Source of the DNA: a virus
Direction: 5' to 3' (one strand)
Virus record (IMG/VR): IMGVR_UViG_3300048918_000336
Span: 1-62,871 of that record
DNA: 62,871 nt
Positions 7,054 through 15,224 of the stretch are shown piece by piece. Numbering within the stretch: position 1 is the stretch's first letter; each line of letters opens with the position of its first letter. Position numbers and translations under genes: made by a program. A model generated the notes under the pieces. The model had not been told where the DNA came from, searched no databases, and saw only the letters and a list, made by a program, of their open reading frames with translations.

Positions 7054-7739
7054 GACGGCACCTTCCGGCTGGCCCGGCGCAGCGCATACAGCTGCGCCGT
7101 CGTCATGTATTCGGTGTAGATCTCCGGACAAGCGTTGCAGTGCCAGTTGATGAACTCGAAGCCCAGGCTATGACCCGCTCCCCAATCGAAGAGCGTCCCT
7201 CCGCAGGGGCAGGGCCGCGTGGCCCGATGGTCGCCCTTGTCGGCGTCGTTCTGTTCAATAGTGTAGCGAATGGGGTTGCCATCGATTCGCCCATGCGGGC
7301 GCAGGACATTTAGCTCCGGGTCCGGAATCTCGCCTGCCACAGCCTTTTCAACAATGGCGAGACAGCGGTGCGGATAATCGCGCCAACCCTCCCAGATTCG
7401 ATTTGCCGCCTGGACGGAAAAACCCTCTCGGCGGAGGATGCTCATCGCCCACTCGCCGGCATAGTGCCAAGCGTAGCGAACGCCCGTCGAGTTGCCGCCG
7501 CGCCCAACCTTGTAGGTCTCGCCGCAGACTGTCAGTTTGCGCCCCGGTCCAAAGCGCGGGACGAATTTCCCGAGCGGATGGGCGTCGCAGATCTCAATGC
7601 CCTTCGCGATCCGGACATTACAGATCTTCGACCAGGTCGGGCCATGAAACGGGTGCTTGAAATCCGCCTGGATCGCCGCCTCCAATTCCGCGGCGCTCGT
7701 AGCGGCGCGCAGGCCGTTGAGAAAATCGGCGAGTTTCAT
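7050..7739 (-). CDS. Hypothetical protein with C-terminal zinc ribbon
   Basis: 229 residues. I do not recognise the family. Near the C-terminus the pairs CPCGG and CNAC, about 29 residues apart, form a probable zinc ribbon, and the central part is rich in Trp and Gly (AWHYAGEWAMSILRREG). Both ends overlap neighbours by four bases, which places it inside the early operon. Nucleic-acid binding is plausible but unproven. Confidence 0.75.
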   Translation of the reverse strand: MKLADFLNGLRAATSAAELEAAIQADFKHPFHGPTWSKICNVRIAKGIEICDAHPLGKFVPRFGPGRKLTVCGETYKVGRGGNSTGVRYAWHYAGEWAMSILRREGFSVQAANRIWEGWRDYPHRCLAIVEKAVAGEIPDPELNVLRPHGRIDGNPIRYTIEQNDADKGDHRATRPCPCGGTLFDWGAGHSLGFEFINWHCNACPEIYTEYMTTAQLYALRRASRKVPS

Positions 7740-8446
7740 GCCGGCACCTGATCGATATTGCCGCGCACGACGCGGAAGGTGAGCGCGACGACGTCGGGGT
7801 TATCCTGCCAGCGCTGGCCTTCGTCGGTGTGAAGACTGCCCCAGAGCGCGGCATAGCAGTTGGCGGCGGTCGGGCCCCAGAGCGGCTGGTGCGGCTTGGG
7901 GCCGAAACCGCAGTCCGTCCCGGGCGCGATCCACACGCCGCGGATTACGTCATCGCCGCCATTCTCTTCGGAGTAGGCTTTCGCCCACTCGCGATCTTCG
8001 TCGGTCGGCTCCTGCCAGAGGATTCCTTCCGCCTCGGCGTCTGCCTCGCTGATGCTCTGCAACGGCTCGACCTTCACGCCCTCGACGATCAGCGTCAGGC
8101 GCGAGGCCCAGCGAGGCATGTGGATGCACGGACGATATCGGCTAGGCAGAAAATCCCAGTCCCGTTCTTCGCCTTTGAGAAAGGCGGCTTTCTCGACCGC
8201 CTCAAATGACGGCGCCACCAGCTCGAGCGAGCCTTCGGCTTGGTAGTCGATCCAGCCGCGCATCTCCTCTGGATGCCACCCCTCGCAGGCTTCCGGAGAT
8301 ACCCGCCAATTCTCCCGCACGTAGAGCCGGTCGCCAATCGCGCATTTCCGAAGCGGCGACGTCGCCAGCCGGCGCGTCTGCGTCTTCCTCCCGTCCAGCA
8401 GTGCTCGGACCATAGGGGCGGAGAAGATGATGGGGCGATCGGTCAT
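7736..8446 (-). CDS. ASCH-like phage protein
   Basis: 236 residues. The opening RPIIFSAPMVRALLDGRKTQTRRL is the signature of a common phage family with an ASCH (PUA-like, RNA-associated) fold, in which KTQTRR is strongly conserved; VRENW (about 43-47) and PRWASRLTL (about 111-119) also fit. The biochemical role is unknown; binding of RNA or of modified nucleotides has been suggested for the fold. It overlaps both neighbours by four bases. Confidence 0.8.
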   Translation of the reverse strand: MTDRPIIFSAPMVRALLDGRKTQTRRLATSPLRKCAIGDRLYVRENWRVSPEACEGWHPEEMRGWIDYQAEGSLELVAPSFEAVEKAAFLKGEERDWDFLPSRYRPCIHMPRWASRLTLIVEGVKVEPLQSISEADAEAEGILWQEPTDEDREWAKAYSEENGGDDVIRGVWIAPGTDCGFGPKPHQPLWGPTAANCYAALWGSLHTDEGQRWQDNPDVVALTFRVVRGNIDQVPA

Positions 8447-8817
8447 TGCGACACCTCAGAATTATGCGCGCCAGCAGGGAGGGAGCGAACTGCCGCTGGC
8501 GCGCCACCCGAAGCTTGCGAGGCCGGGGTGATGGGGAGAAGATCATCGAGCGCGTCGAACACTGCGACCGCTCTCTTATGCTGCGTCACATCGATTCCGG
8601 TCAGGTCCGGGTCGCTGGCCTCGTCCAGCATGTAGCTGTCCGCATATGTCCGCGTTGCCCGTTCAAGACCTTCGATCCTGGCCAACAACCCCGGCAACCA
8701 AACCCGCCAGCTCGAAAGCTGGTGCTCGGCTGCACACCGGGCGCAGAATTGCTCGTTGGTCTCGCCGGGGTGGTGTTCGGCGGCGGCTATGAGGTGGCGG
8801 AGTTCGGCTGGGGTCAT
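8443..8817 (-). CDS. Hypothetical protein with CxxC
   Basis: 124 residues from the ATG at 8817, which overlaps the previous stop (ATGA). It contains FCARCAAEH at about 24-32, a possible half zinc site, followed by a helical stretch and a C-terminal Ala/Ser/Gly-rich tail. I do not recognise it. Confidence 0.65.
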   Translation of the reverse strand: MTPAELRHLIAAAEHHPGETNEQFCARCAAEHQLSSWRVWLPGLLARIEGLERATRTYADSYMLDEASDPDLTGIDVTQHKRAVAVFDALDDLLPITPASQASGGAPAAVRSLPAGAHNSEVSQ

Positions 8818-9398
8818 AGCGGGGCCCTTTCGCGTCTCGCCGCCGCAGCGCGCTCGCGTGCGGCTCTCCAAAGGGCCGGATAGTCGCTGCCCCTTCCGAG
8901 ATAGAATTCATCGCCGAACGCCAGCACATTGAGCCGTGTCGCGTGGCCGCATTCGACCAGGTCGCCAGCGGCTTCAGCGCTCAGGAGTTGATACTCGCGA
9001 CTGCGCCGGCCGCTATAGGAGAGGGTGCAGAGCGGAGGGATTTGCTGGTAGCGCGCGAAGATCAGCGCACGGCGCTCTTGCTGGTTCTGCTCGTGGAACG
9101 GGACGCGCCCCTCACCTTCGCAGAATTCACAGCTGTCGCCATCGCAGCCAGAGGCAGGGCAGCGCGCGTAACCGTCGCCATCGTCCGGCTCTTCAAGATC
9201 CGCGTTCCGCCAGCCGAGCGCGTGAAGGCGCTTCAGGCGCGGATATCTAGTGCCCTTGCATACCTCGCAATCGGGGTTGCAGGCGCCGGTGCCTCGGCAT
9301 TCACGGCATTTGACGGTGTCGTGAAGCATCGCCCGGGCCTTCGTGATCGTGACGGCAACGATCAGAGCGGCGACGCTGGTTTGGATCGTGGCACTCAT
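8814..9398 (-). CDS. DnaJ-type cysteine-rich domain protein
   Basis: 194 residues. Four repeats of the CxxCxGxG type are visible (CRECRGTG, CEVCKGTR, CPASGCDGD, CEFCEGEG, about residues 31-98), as in the zinc-binding domain of DnaJ. There is no J domain, so it is not a co-chaperone in the normal sense. Residues 1-24 are hydrophobic and could be a membrane or signal segment. Proteins made only of this zinc module occur in many phages, and their function is unknown. Confidence 0.75.
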   Translation of the reverse strand: MSATIQTSVAALIVAVTITKARAMLHDTVKCRECRGTGACNPDCEVCKGTRYPRLKRLHALGWRNADLEEPDDGDGYARCPASGCDGDSCEFCEGEGRVPFHEQNQQERRALIFARYQQIPPLCTLSYSGRRSREYQLLSAEAAGDLVECGHATRLNVLAFGDEFYLGRGSDYPALWRAARERAAAARRERAPL

Positions 9399-9628
9399 GA
9401 TTCAAACCCGCCCGCAGCGTTGACCGCCCCAACCACCAGCGCAGCAATCGCCGCGCTCTCCTCGTCCGACCGTTCGTTATCCGGATCGACCACGAACACC
9501 TGGTCGCCCTCGTCATCGACAACCGAGCCGACGAACTCGGGGCAGGCGCGCAGCGGGAGCATGATGCCCAGGTCGAGCAGCTGATCGGCGAAGGCGGCCG
9601 CGTCTGGCGCGTTTCGGAAGTCAGTCAT
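9395..9628 (-). CDS. Small acidic hypothetical protein
   Basis: 77 residues from the ATG at 9628, which overlaps the end of the upstream gene by eight bases. The middle is acidic (VVDDEGDQVFVVDPDNERSDEE) and the end is Ala-rich. No known family. It is kept because it fits the chain of four-base overlaps. Confidence 0.65.
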   Translation of the reverse strand: MTDFRNAPDAAAFADQLLDLGIMLPLRACPEFVGSVVDDEGDQVFVVDPDNERSDEESAAIAALVVGAVNAAGGFES

Positions 9629-10010
9629 TGGCCTGCTCCCGAGCATAGGCGAGCATCTTGGCCATCCCGTCATCCGAGAAGCCGTCCTCGTAGGCGTGGC
9701 TGTGCTCGTCGGGGGTCGCCGCGTCCGGGCTGTCGCAATCAACATGGATGCTGCCCGCATCCTCATAATAATGAACGAGCTGCCCGGTCCGGAGCGCCTT
9801 ACCGCATGCTTCGCAGGCCATATGCCATTGCTTGGCGTCGGCATCGCGGATGGCGTGAAGTGCGGGATCGAGGCGGCCGACCTTGATCTTCGATCTTTCG
9901 GTCGGTCCGGCATTGCTACATTCGACGGCAGCGGACCATGCTCTGGCAACGGCGTCCCGGCGCCAATACGCGACCTCCTCGCGAAGGTCATTGATTTCGG
10001 AATCGGTCAT
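9621..10010 (-). CDS. Hypothetical protein with CxxC
   Basis: 129 residues. A helical N-terminus (EINDLREEVAYWRRDA) is followed by ACEACGKAL (about 65-73) and VDCDSPD, a possible metal site. It overlaps its neighbours and is not recognised. Confidence 0.65.
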   Translation of the reverse strand: MTDSEINDLREEVAYWRRDAVARAWSAAVECSNAGPTERSKIKVGRLDPALHAIRDADAKQWHMACEACGKALRTGQLVHYYEDAGSIHVDCDSPDAATPDEHSHAYEDGFSDDGMAKMLAYAREQAND

Positions 10011-10294
10011 GCTGAAAGCTCCTTGGCAGCCCTGAGCATCAGGCTCGCCGCATCGAGAAAGGTCTTGCGCGTCTGACCCTGCCGGGGCTCGGTCATCTTC
10101 GCGGCAATGTCGGTGTGCAGGACGGCCGTCGCGCGCAGGCCGGTGGCGATCACGTCGCGCTCCAGCTGGTTAGGGTGCCTGAAATTCAGCGCGAAGACGA
10201 TAAGGTCCGCGGCCTCGGGGGATGCTGCTTGCGCGAACTCAGCCCCGTCCTTCAGGACCTGTTTGCCGCATGCGGTGTAGCCGGGCGCGGTCAT
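10007..10294 (-). CDS. Small hypothetical protein
   Basis: 95 residues, mainly helical, with no motif I recognise. The start overlaps the HerA-like gene by ATGA and the end overlaps the next gene, so it is probably made from the same message. Confidence 0.6.
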   Translation of the reverse strand: MTAPGYTACGKQVLKDGAEFAQAASPEAADLIVFALNFRHPNQLERDVIATGLRATAVLHTDIAAKMTEPRQGQTRKTFLDAASLMLRAAKELSA

Positions 10295-11931
10295 GGGCGC
10301 TCTCCCGGTAGAGGCTCAGCGAGCCGGAATATTCCGCTGTGCTCGACGAGCAGACCGTTCCGCCGCAGCTGGGCCAGCCCGTTGTTGAAATTGCCGCCAC
10401 GCGGTGCAGTGCCGATCGCCTCGCCAAGCTCGTCTTTGGTCAGCAGACCCCGCGCCAGAAAGGCGACGATCATCTTCGGCGCCGGGTTCGTTAGTGCTCC
10501 TTTCCAGAGGTTGATCGCGGCATCGCGGCTCAACCCTTCCGGGTCAGGCTTCGCAGACCGGATCATCTGCCCGTCAACGTCTTCCAGAATCCGCCCGCTC
10601 TCGCGCAGCCATTTCCGGGCAGCGTTGAAATTGCCGCCGCTGGCCTTGCGCCCCGTCATCGTCGCGGCTTGCGACCAGGTCAGGCGCGCCGGGTTCATGC
10701 GGTCGAGCAGCTCGGCGATCGCGAGTGCGGCGGGCGAGGCATTACCCCCGCCCGCCTTCTCCGTTGCGGTTCGTGCCGCCGGCGCCGGAGCGGTCGCCCT
10801 TGGGGTTGGCACAGCTGCCAGCGTCCCCTCTGTTTTGCCCGTCGTCTCCTCGGGGCCACCGCCGCCTTGGGCGGGGGTCTCGTCAAACATTTCCAGCGCG
10901 GGCCGGATGCGCCCCATGTCGGACGCGGCGGCACCGATCCGCGCAGCGATCTCGTGCAGCGCGCGGTTCTCGGTCACCAGCGCGTCAATCTGCCGCTGCC
11001 CGTAGGCACGCTCAATCGTCCATTCGTCGCGCTCGGCGCGCAGCGCGGCCAGTTCGGCGGCGAGTATAGGATTTGCATAATCCGAGCCGGATTTGCATAT
11101 TTCCGCCTCGGGATCGGATTTCGCGACCAGCCCCGCCAATATCTCCCGCAAAGCCTCAGGCGCCGGCGGCGTCGCAACCTTCGCCTGTCCTGGCCGAACC
11201 ATGGTCGTCTCGACATCGCCGACCCGAAACAGCGCAGGCTCCCGAGCCAGGGCCGGACCGAACGCCCAGAACTGGCGAGGCTCGGTGCCCATCAGCCGGC
11301 TATCGGATTTCCGCATGCCCAGCTGGTCCGCCATGATCCCGCGATCCAGCGTTTGCCCGACCCGACCCATCAGCCAGTTGTTGATATCGCCGCGGATATT
11401 GGCGTCGATCTTGGGCAGGCGCTGCGATGCCAGCACAGCGGTGAAGCCACGCTTCCGGCCGCGCTCGGTCAGCATCCGGATGGCGTCGGGGTCGAAGCGC
11501 TGCGCCTCGTCGATCACCACCAGGACGGGATGCCATAGCTCCTGCGGCGCCGAGATCATCGCTTCGAGGAAGTTCGCGACGAATTCCCCTGCCCCGCCAT
11601 GGCCGAGGTCGTTCAGCTGGCAGATAAGCGAGAAGCCGTGCGTCAGTGCCGCGACCGCGAGCGCACCGGCATTCGCTGGCTTTGCCTCGGTGTCTCCGCC
11701 CTGCCCGCCCGCGATCACATAGTCGAAGCGCTGGCGGAGGGTATAGGACTCGTCCTCGCCGTCGAGCACGATGTGCTGAATCTGGCCGTAGGTCTGCTCG
11801 AGCAAGCGGCGGATCAGGCCGGACTTGCCGCCGCCCGCATTGGCGACGATGCCCATGTGCGAGCCGATCAGCGCGTCGAGGTCGAGCGCCAGCGGTTCGT
11901 TGTGGAGCGTGGCGCCGAGGATGGCCGTCAC
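10291..11931 (-). CDS. HerA-like (DUF87) ATPase with tandem C-terminal modules
   Basis: 546 residues from a GTG at 11931 that overlaps the previous stop (GTGA). The Walker A loop ends in GGGKS at residues 33-37 and the Walker B segment VLVVIDEAQ spans 136-144, as in HerA/FtsK-type hexameric DNA translocases. A coiled-coil-like region follows (about 315-350), then a low-complexity Pro/Ala linker. The C-terminus carries two related modules, each with GGNFN followed by RKWLRESGRI or QLRRNGLLV; they look like two winged-helix-type repeats. It is coupled to a 52-residue gene and lies downstream of recT and the exonuclease, so a role in end processing or recombination is plausible. Confidence 0.85.
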   Translation of the reverse strand: MTAILGATLHNEPLALDLDALIGSHMGIVANAGGGKSGLIRRLLEQTYGQIQHIVLDGEDESYTLRQRFDYVIAGGQGGDTEAKPANAGALAVAALTHGFSLICQLNDLGHGGAGEFVANFLEAMISAPQELWHPVLVVIDEAQRFDPDAIRMLTERGRKRGFTAVLASQRLPKIDANIRGDINNWLMGRVGQTLDRGIMADQLGMRKSDSRLMGTEPRQFWAFGPALAREPALFRVGDVETTMVRPGQAKVATPPAPEALREILAGLVAKSDPEAEICKSGSDYANPILAAELAALRAERDEWTIERAYGQRQIDALVTENRALHEIAARIGAAASDMGRIRPALEMFDETPAQGGGGPEETTGKTEGTLAAVPTPRATAPAPAARTATEKAGGGNASPAALAIAELLDRMNPARLTWSQAATMTGRKASGGNFNAARKWLRESGRILEDVDGQMIRSAKPDPEGLSRDAAINLWKGALTNPAPKMIVAFLARGLLTKDELGEAIGTAPRGGNFNNGLAQLRRNGLLVEHSGIFRLAEPLPGERP

Positions 11932-12086
11932 GACCGCCCCTTCCGCCCGCGCATCGCCACGACGGTTTGCTCGGGCTCGCCGGGCACGACCGTGATGGCA
12001 CCGAGGCTGAGGACGCGGTCGCCCGGCGCCTTGCTGGTGCGCTCGACCTGCTGGGGCGGTCGGCAATAATCGCGGTAGGATCGCAT
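11928..12086 (-). CDS. 52-residue protein coupled to the HerA-like gene
   Basis: Starts at ATG 12086 with AAGGA seven bases upstream and stops in GTGA, which shares bases with the HerA-like start. It reads MRSYRDYCRPPQQVER..., is basic, and has the short strand pattern RVLSLGAITVVPGEPEQTVV. The ribosome site and the tight coupling support a real gene. The function is unknown; it may only secure translation of the ATPase. Confidence 0.7.
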   Translation of the reverse strand: MRSYRDYCRPPQQVERTSKAPGDRVLSLGAITVVPGEPEQTVVAMRGRKGRS

Positions 12087-12101
12087 CGTTTCGTCCTTTC
12101 C

Positions 12102-12125
12102 GGGCGGGACCCGAAGGCCCCGCCC
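12102..12125 (-). other. RNA hairpin with UUCG tetraloop between recT and the next gene
   Basis: On the minus-strand transcript GGGCGGGGCC and GGTCCCGCCC pair over ten positions (one G-U wobble) around a UUCG loop closed by C-G, an unusually stable hairpin. No U-tract follows, so it is not a typical terminator. It could slow 3' decay of the recT message or weaken readthrough. Confidence 0.65.
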
Positions 12126-12146
12126 TGTTGCGCGGGGGTCGCGCGG

Positions 12147-13100
12147 TTATTTCTTCGCGAACTTCGCCTTGCCCGCCGCGATCGCCTCATCGACCGCCTT
12201 GGCCACCGCCTCGGGCAACCCGTCACGGTGCTTACGGAAGTCGTTCTCCGCACCGATCACGTCGCCGAGGATCGCCGCGTTGGTCGCGCGCTCGGTGATG
12301 TCGTCCACCAGTGCCTGGTATGGCGGGAGGGGGTCTTCTTCGGTGCCGTCGTGCTGGTCGCCGTGTTGCTCGTCGGTGCGGCTCTGCTCGGGCTGCTCTG
12401 GTTCCTCGAACTCGCCGATTTCGCCGGTCTCGGGATTGTGCGGCGGGTCGCCGGCGTCCTGGGATTGGTCGATCAGCATTCCGGCGGTCAGGGGCTCAGC
12501 AGCCTCGGGCAGCAGGCCAGAGGCTGCAGAGATATCCTCGAGTTCCTCGGTCGTCCGATAGCCGAGCATGACCTCGGGTGCGTAGAAATTAATCAGGAAA
12601 GAGGCGCTGCGATAGCGCAGCATCACCTCGGGCATGGTCGAATATTTCTTGTTGTTGGTCCAGCCCTCGGCGCGCGCCATCGCCATGTCGCAGGTCATCG
12701 AAACGCGCTTGCCGGACTTCACGAGGGTCGCGAAGCAGGTAACCGACAGGTCGGGGCCCTTGCCGGTGACGTCCCAATCAAGCTCTTCCTTGAACTTGCC
12801 GGAGACGTTCGCGCGGGCGATCATGTACTTCGCCGCGAAGCCGGCCTTGCCGTTGATGACGTGGATATTCTGCATCACGATCAGCGGCATTTCGCCGAGC
12901 GCTTCAGCCAGGGTCAGGGCGATGTAGCAATTCGCCATTGCCTGCTCGGGCGTGCCCTTGCGCAGGTGGTCTGGCACCAGCGGCGAGAATGAGAACATGC
13001 GCGCCTTGCGCTGTAGCAGCTCGAAGTGCTGCATCTCGTTGTTCGCCGGGACAACCGCCCGGGCGGGGCCTGTCTCTACGGTAGCAAGCTGGGTAGCCAT
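12147..13100 (-). CDS. recT: RecT-family single-strand annealing protein
   Basis: 317 residues from ATG 13100, with AGGA six bases upstream. RecT binds and anneals single-stranded DNA during phage recombination. The core (about 35-195) has the family pattern: KGTPEQAMANCYIAL, then ALGEMPLIVMQNIHVINGKAGF, and later EVMLRYRSASFLINFYAPEVMLG. The C-terminal third is acidic and low in complexity, then helical with a Lys-rich end. The partner exonuclease lies just upstream in the same operon, separated by one small gene, which is the usual two-component arrangement. Confidence 0.93.
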   Translation of the reverse strand: MATQLATVETGPARAVVPANNEMQHFELLQRKARMFSFSPLVPDHLRKGTPEQAMANCYIALTLAEALGEMPLIVMQNIHVINGKAGFAAKYMIARANVSGKFKEELDWDVTGKGPDLSVTCFATLVKSGKRVSMTCDMAMARAEGWTNNKKYSTMPEVMLRYRSASFLINFYAPEVMLGYRTTEELEDISAASGLLPEAAEPLTAGMLIDQSQDAGDPPHNPETGEIGEFEEPEQPEQSRTDEQHGDQHDGTEEDPLPPYQALVDDITERATNAAILGDVIGAENDFRKHRDGLPEAVAKAVDEAIAAGKAKFAKK

Positions 13101-13111
13101 TGGTCTTCCTT

Positions 13112-13330
13112 TCAAAATGGGATCATGTCTTCGGTGATGCGGGCTTGCTCGCGCACGGATTCGCGCTCGGCGCCGAGGCTGGCGAGCTCGTCGTCAATGA
13201 TGGCGCGGACGGCGGCAGCTCGAGGCGCGCTCAGTCGGCCAGCTTGCGCATACAGAGCTCGCAGGCCGCGAATGCCCCAGTTGCGCTTGCGGGCGGCGGT
13301 CTGCTTTTCGGTGGGGCGCATGTCCTTCAT
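13112..13330 (-). CDS. Small protein between exonuclease and recT
   Basis: 72 residues from ATG 13330, overlapping the exonuclease stop (ATGA), with GGAG nine bases upstream. It is basic at the start (MKDMRPTEKQTAARKRNWG), then helical. The function is unknown; the position suggests an accessory to recombination. Confidence 0.7.
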   Translation of the reverse strand: MKDMRPTEKQTAARKRNWGIRGLRALYAQAGRLSAPRAAAVRAIIDDELASLGAERESVREQARITEDMIPF

Positions 13331-14265
13331 GCCGCCGCGCTCCAAGCAAACTCGTTCGGGTCGAGATCATCACAGCGCATCCGCGCCCAGACCGGCAGGC
13401 CAACGGGCGATGGCTCATCCGAATAGCCCGGCCACTTCCCGGCATCGAGGCAGCGCGCAAAGGTGTCGATCGCGCGGCGATTCAGGACGCGGCCCCGCTC
13501 CATATCCTCGCCGGGCAGCTCGTAAAGCGCAACGCAGTGCGGCGCTTCCTTCTCGATCACGACGTGAACCCAGTGCGTCGGATAGTGGCCGTACACCGCC
13601 TTGATCCCGTCGGCGTAGAAGGCCGCGCTCTGGTGATATCCGAAATTATGGATCGCGCGCTGAAACCCATCGGGTGACGCGTTGGTCGGCGCGACGAACT
13701 TCAGATCCGACACGACCATCACGGCGCGCTTGTTCAGGATGCTGTTCGGGCGGAAATCGGGGCGCGCCCGGAGCCAGACATTCGTCCGCGGGTCCTGCCA
13801 GACAAGCGTTTCCTCGGTCACGCCGTTCGTCAGGGTCGCAACAGCGAGCTCGTTGCGCTGCAGGGCCTTGGCGACCCGGTGGACCGTCTCAGCTTCATCC
13901 GCCTTCAGCAGCGTCTTGCCGGCCTCCTGCGCCGCCGATGCTTCGGCGATTGCCTCGGGCATCATCTTGGTCTTGTTCCAGGCGAACCCTTCCGGGAGCG
14001 CATGATAGAATTGCGGCCACCGATCGCTCAGCAGGATCATGTCGTGCGCGGCGCGGCCGACGCTGAAATGCGACTTGTCTTCCTCTGGCGGGCGATCCGG
14101 GTTGAGCGGTGAATCGTGCCAGAAATGATAAGGGCTCTGGCGCAGGATCGTCTTTGCGCCGGATGACGACAGCGACGGGCCGGGCAGCAGGTTCGGCGCG
14201 CGGTGGTAATCCTCGGCCGAGATATCCGGATAGGCGCCGGCGGTGGTGATGATCGGATCGGTCAC
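13327..14265 (-). CDS. PD-(D/E)XK exonuclease (RecE/DUF3799 type)
   Basis: 312 residues from a GTG at 14265 that overlaps a tiny upstream ORF (GTGA). It should digest one strand of duplex ends to make the single strands used by RecT. Visible motifs are GRAAHDMIL (70-78), Glu151/152 before TLVW, PDF at 169-171, DLK at 187-189 (the D-x-K of the nuclease core) and HQSAAFYADG at 211-220, the usual Q-x3-Y helix. The length and the recT partner fit the family. It is distinct from the YqaJ subfamily, but I cannot rule out assignment to a close relative. Confidence 0.85.
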   Translation of the reverse strand: MTDPIITTAGAYPDISAEDYHRAPNLLPGPSLSSSGAKTILRQSPYHFWHDSPLNPDRPPEEDKSHFSVGRAAHDMILLSDRWPQFYHALPEGFAWNKTKMMPEAIAEASAAQEAGKTLLKADEAETVHRVAKALQRNELAVATLTNGVTEETLVWQDPRTNVWLRARPDFRPNSILNKRAVMVVSDLKFVAPTNASPDGFQRAIHNFGYHQSAAFYADGIKAVYGHYPTHWVHVVIEKEAPHCVALYELPGEDMERGRVLNRRAIDTFARCLDAGKWPGYSDEPSPVGLPVWARMRCDDLDPNEFAWSAAA

Positions 14266-14345
14266 CGAAACAATCCCCCCAGCCCAACCGCAACCGAAAG
14301 CGCGGCTCCAGCGAACAGCCAGGCCCTGATCTGCCGCGGCGTCAT
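14262..14345 (-). CDS. 27-residue membrane peptide
   Basis: Starts at ATG 14345, overlapping the previous stop (ATGA), and ends in GTGA, sharing bases with the exonuclease start. It reads MTPRQIRAWLFAGAALSVAV..., one transmembrane segment after a basic head. The double overlap favours translation. It may be a functional micropeptide or only a coupler. Confidence 0.55.
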   Translation of the reverse strand: MTPRQIRAWLFAGAALSVAVGLGGLFR

Positions 14346-14518
14346 GATGGCCGTCCCATCGCGATGACAGCCACGGCGACGAAGAACGACAGGCAGATGA
14401 TCCAGTCGCGCCACTGCCTGACCTCCCGCGCCCATGCGGCACGGCGGGCGGCGACCAGGGCGGCGCGCTGGCGGGATTGGGTGAGGGTTGCGCGACCGGC
14501 GCGGGTGCGGGGCGTCAT
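14342..14518 (-). CDS. Small membrane protein
   Basis: 58 residues from ATG 14518. A strongly basic helical part (RAGRATLTQSRQRAALVAARR) precedes one membrane segment, WIICLSFFVAVAVIAMG. No family recognised. It overlaps both neighbours by four bases. Confidence 0.65.
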   Translation of the reverse strand: MTPRTRAGRATLTQSRQRAALVAARRAAWAREVRQWRDWIICLSFFVAVAVIAMGRPS

Positions 14519-14910
14519 TTGCTGGCCTTTCGAGCGGCGCCGATCGCGGCCTCGTAAAGCTCGATCGCCTCGGCGCGCTTTGCTGCGGTGATCTCGCTGC
14601 CCTTGAAGATGCGGCACGAATAGAAGCAGCCCGTCCCGCCGCCTTTGCGCTGCATCGGACACGGCTGGTTCTCGGTGCGATACTTCGGCGCTATCCGGCC
14701 TTCATCGAATTGCTCCGGCCACAGGTGGTCGTCGCGGTCCGGCCATGCCTCAGGCTCGCGGGTGCAAAGGCCCCACGACGCCTCGGTGAACTTGTCGCCG
14801 GGGGTGGTGCTGTCGATCGCTGCGAACTCGGCTCCTGCGATGATCCTGTCGCGCTGGCGATAGAGCGCCGCGAGATAGCGATCGTCGGTGAGGTGGAGGT
14901 TCTTGCTCAC
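14515..14910 (-). CDS. Hypothetical protein
   Basis: 131 residues. Features: PCPMQRKGGGTGCFYSCRIFKGSEI (about 83-107), where several Cys could bind metal, and a helical C-terminus rich in Ala and Lys. Not recognised. It is in the overlapping early gene chain. Confidence 0.65.
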   Translation of the reverse strand: MSKNLHLTDDRYLAALYRQRDRIIAGAEFAAIDSTTPGDKFTEASWGLCTREPEAWPDRDDHLWPEQFDEGRIAPKYRTENQPCPMQRKGGGTGCFYSCRIFKGSEITAAKRAEAIELYEAAIGAARKASK

Positions 14911-15224
14911 AGCTGGTCCACCGTCAGCGCTTCGAGCCGCACGGTCGCCACGCCATCGGAGCGGGCCACCGAGAGGACGATGATATCGGCGAGCAGGTAG
15001 CCGAGGATTTCCGGATACTGCTCGCCATCCACGAGCGCGGTCAGCCAGGCATCGAGCGCCGGGGACTCTGCGGCTTCGGCGGTGATCTCATGGCGCGCGC
15101 CGGAGAAGGTCGCGCTAGCCCAGCGGGTCCAGGTTGCAGCGGTCGCCTTGATTGGACAGCCGGCAGCCGTCGCGCTGGCTTCGAGGGAGGCGAGCAGGGC
15201 CTCGCTGGCGGTTGGGGTGCGCAT
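14907..15224 (-). CDS. Hypothetical protein
   Basis: 105 residues. A helical N-terminus rich in Ala and Thr is followed by a predicted alpha/beta part (YLLADIIVLSVARSDGVATVRLEALTV). The start codon shares an A with the stop of the methyltransferase gene (TGATG). Not recognised. Confidence 0.62.
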   Translation of the reverse strand: MRTPTASEALLASLEASATAAGCPIKATAATWTRWASATFSGARHEITAEAAESPALDAWLTALVDGEQYPEILGYLLADIIVLSVARSDGVATVRLEALTVDQL

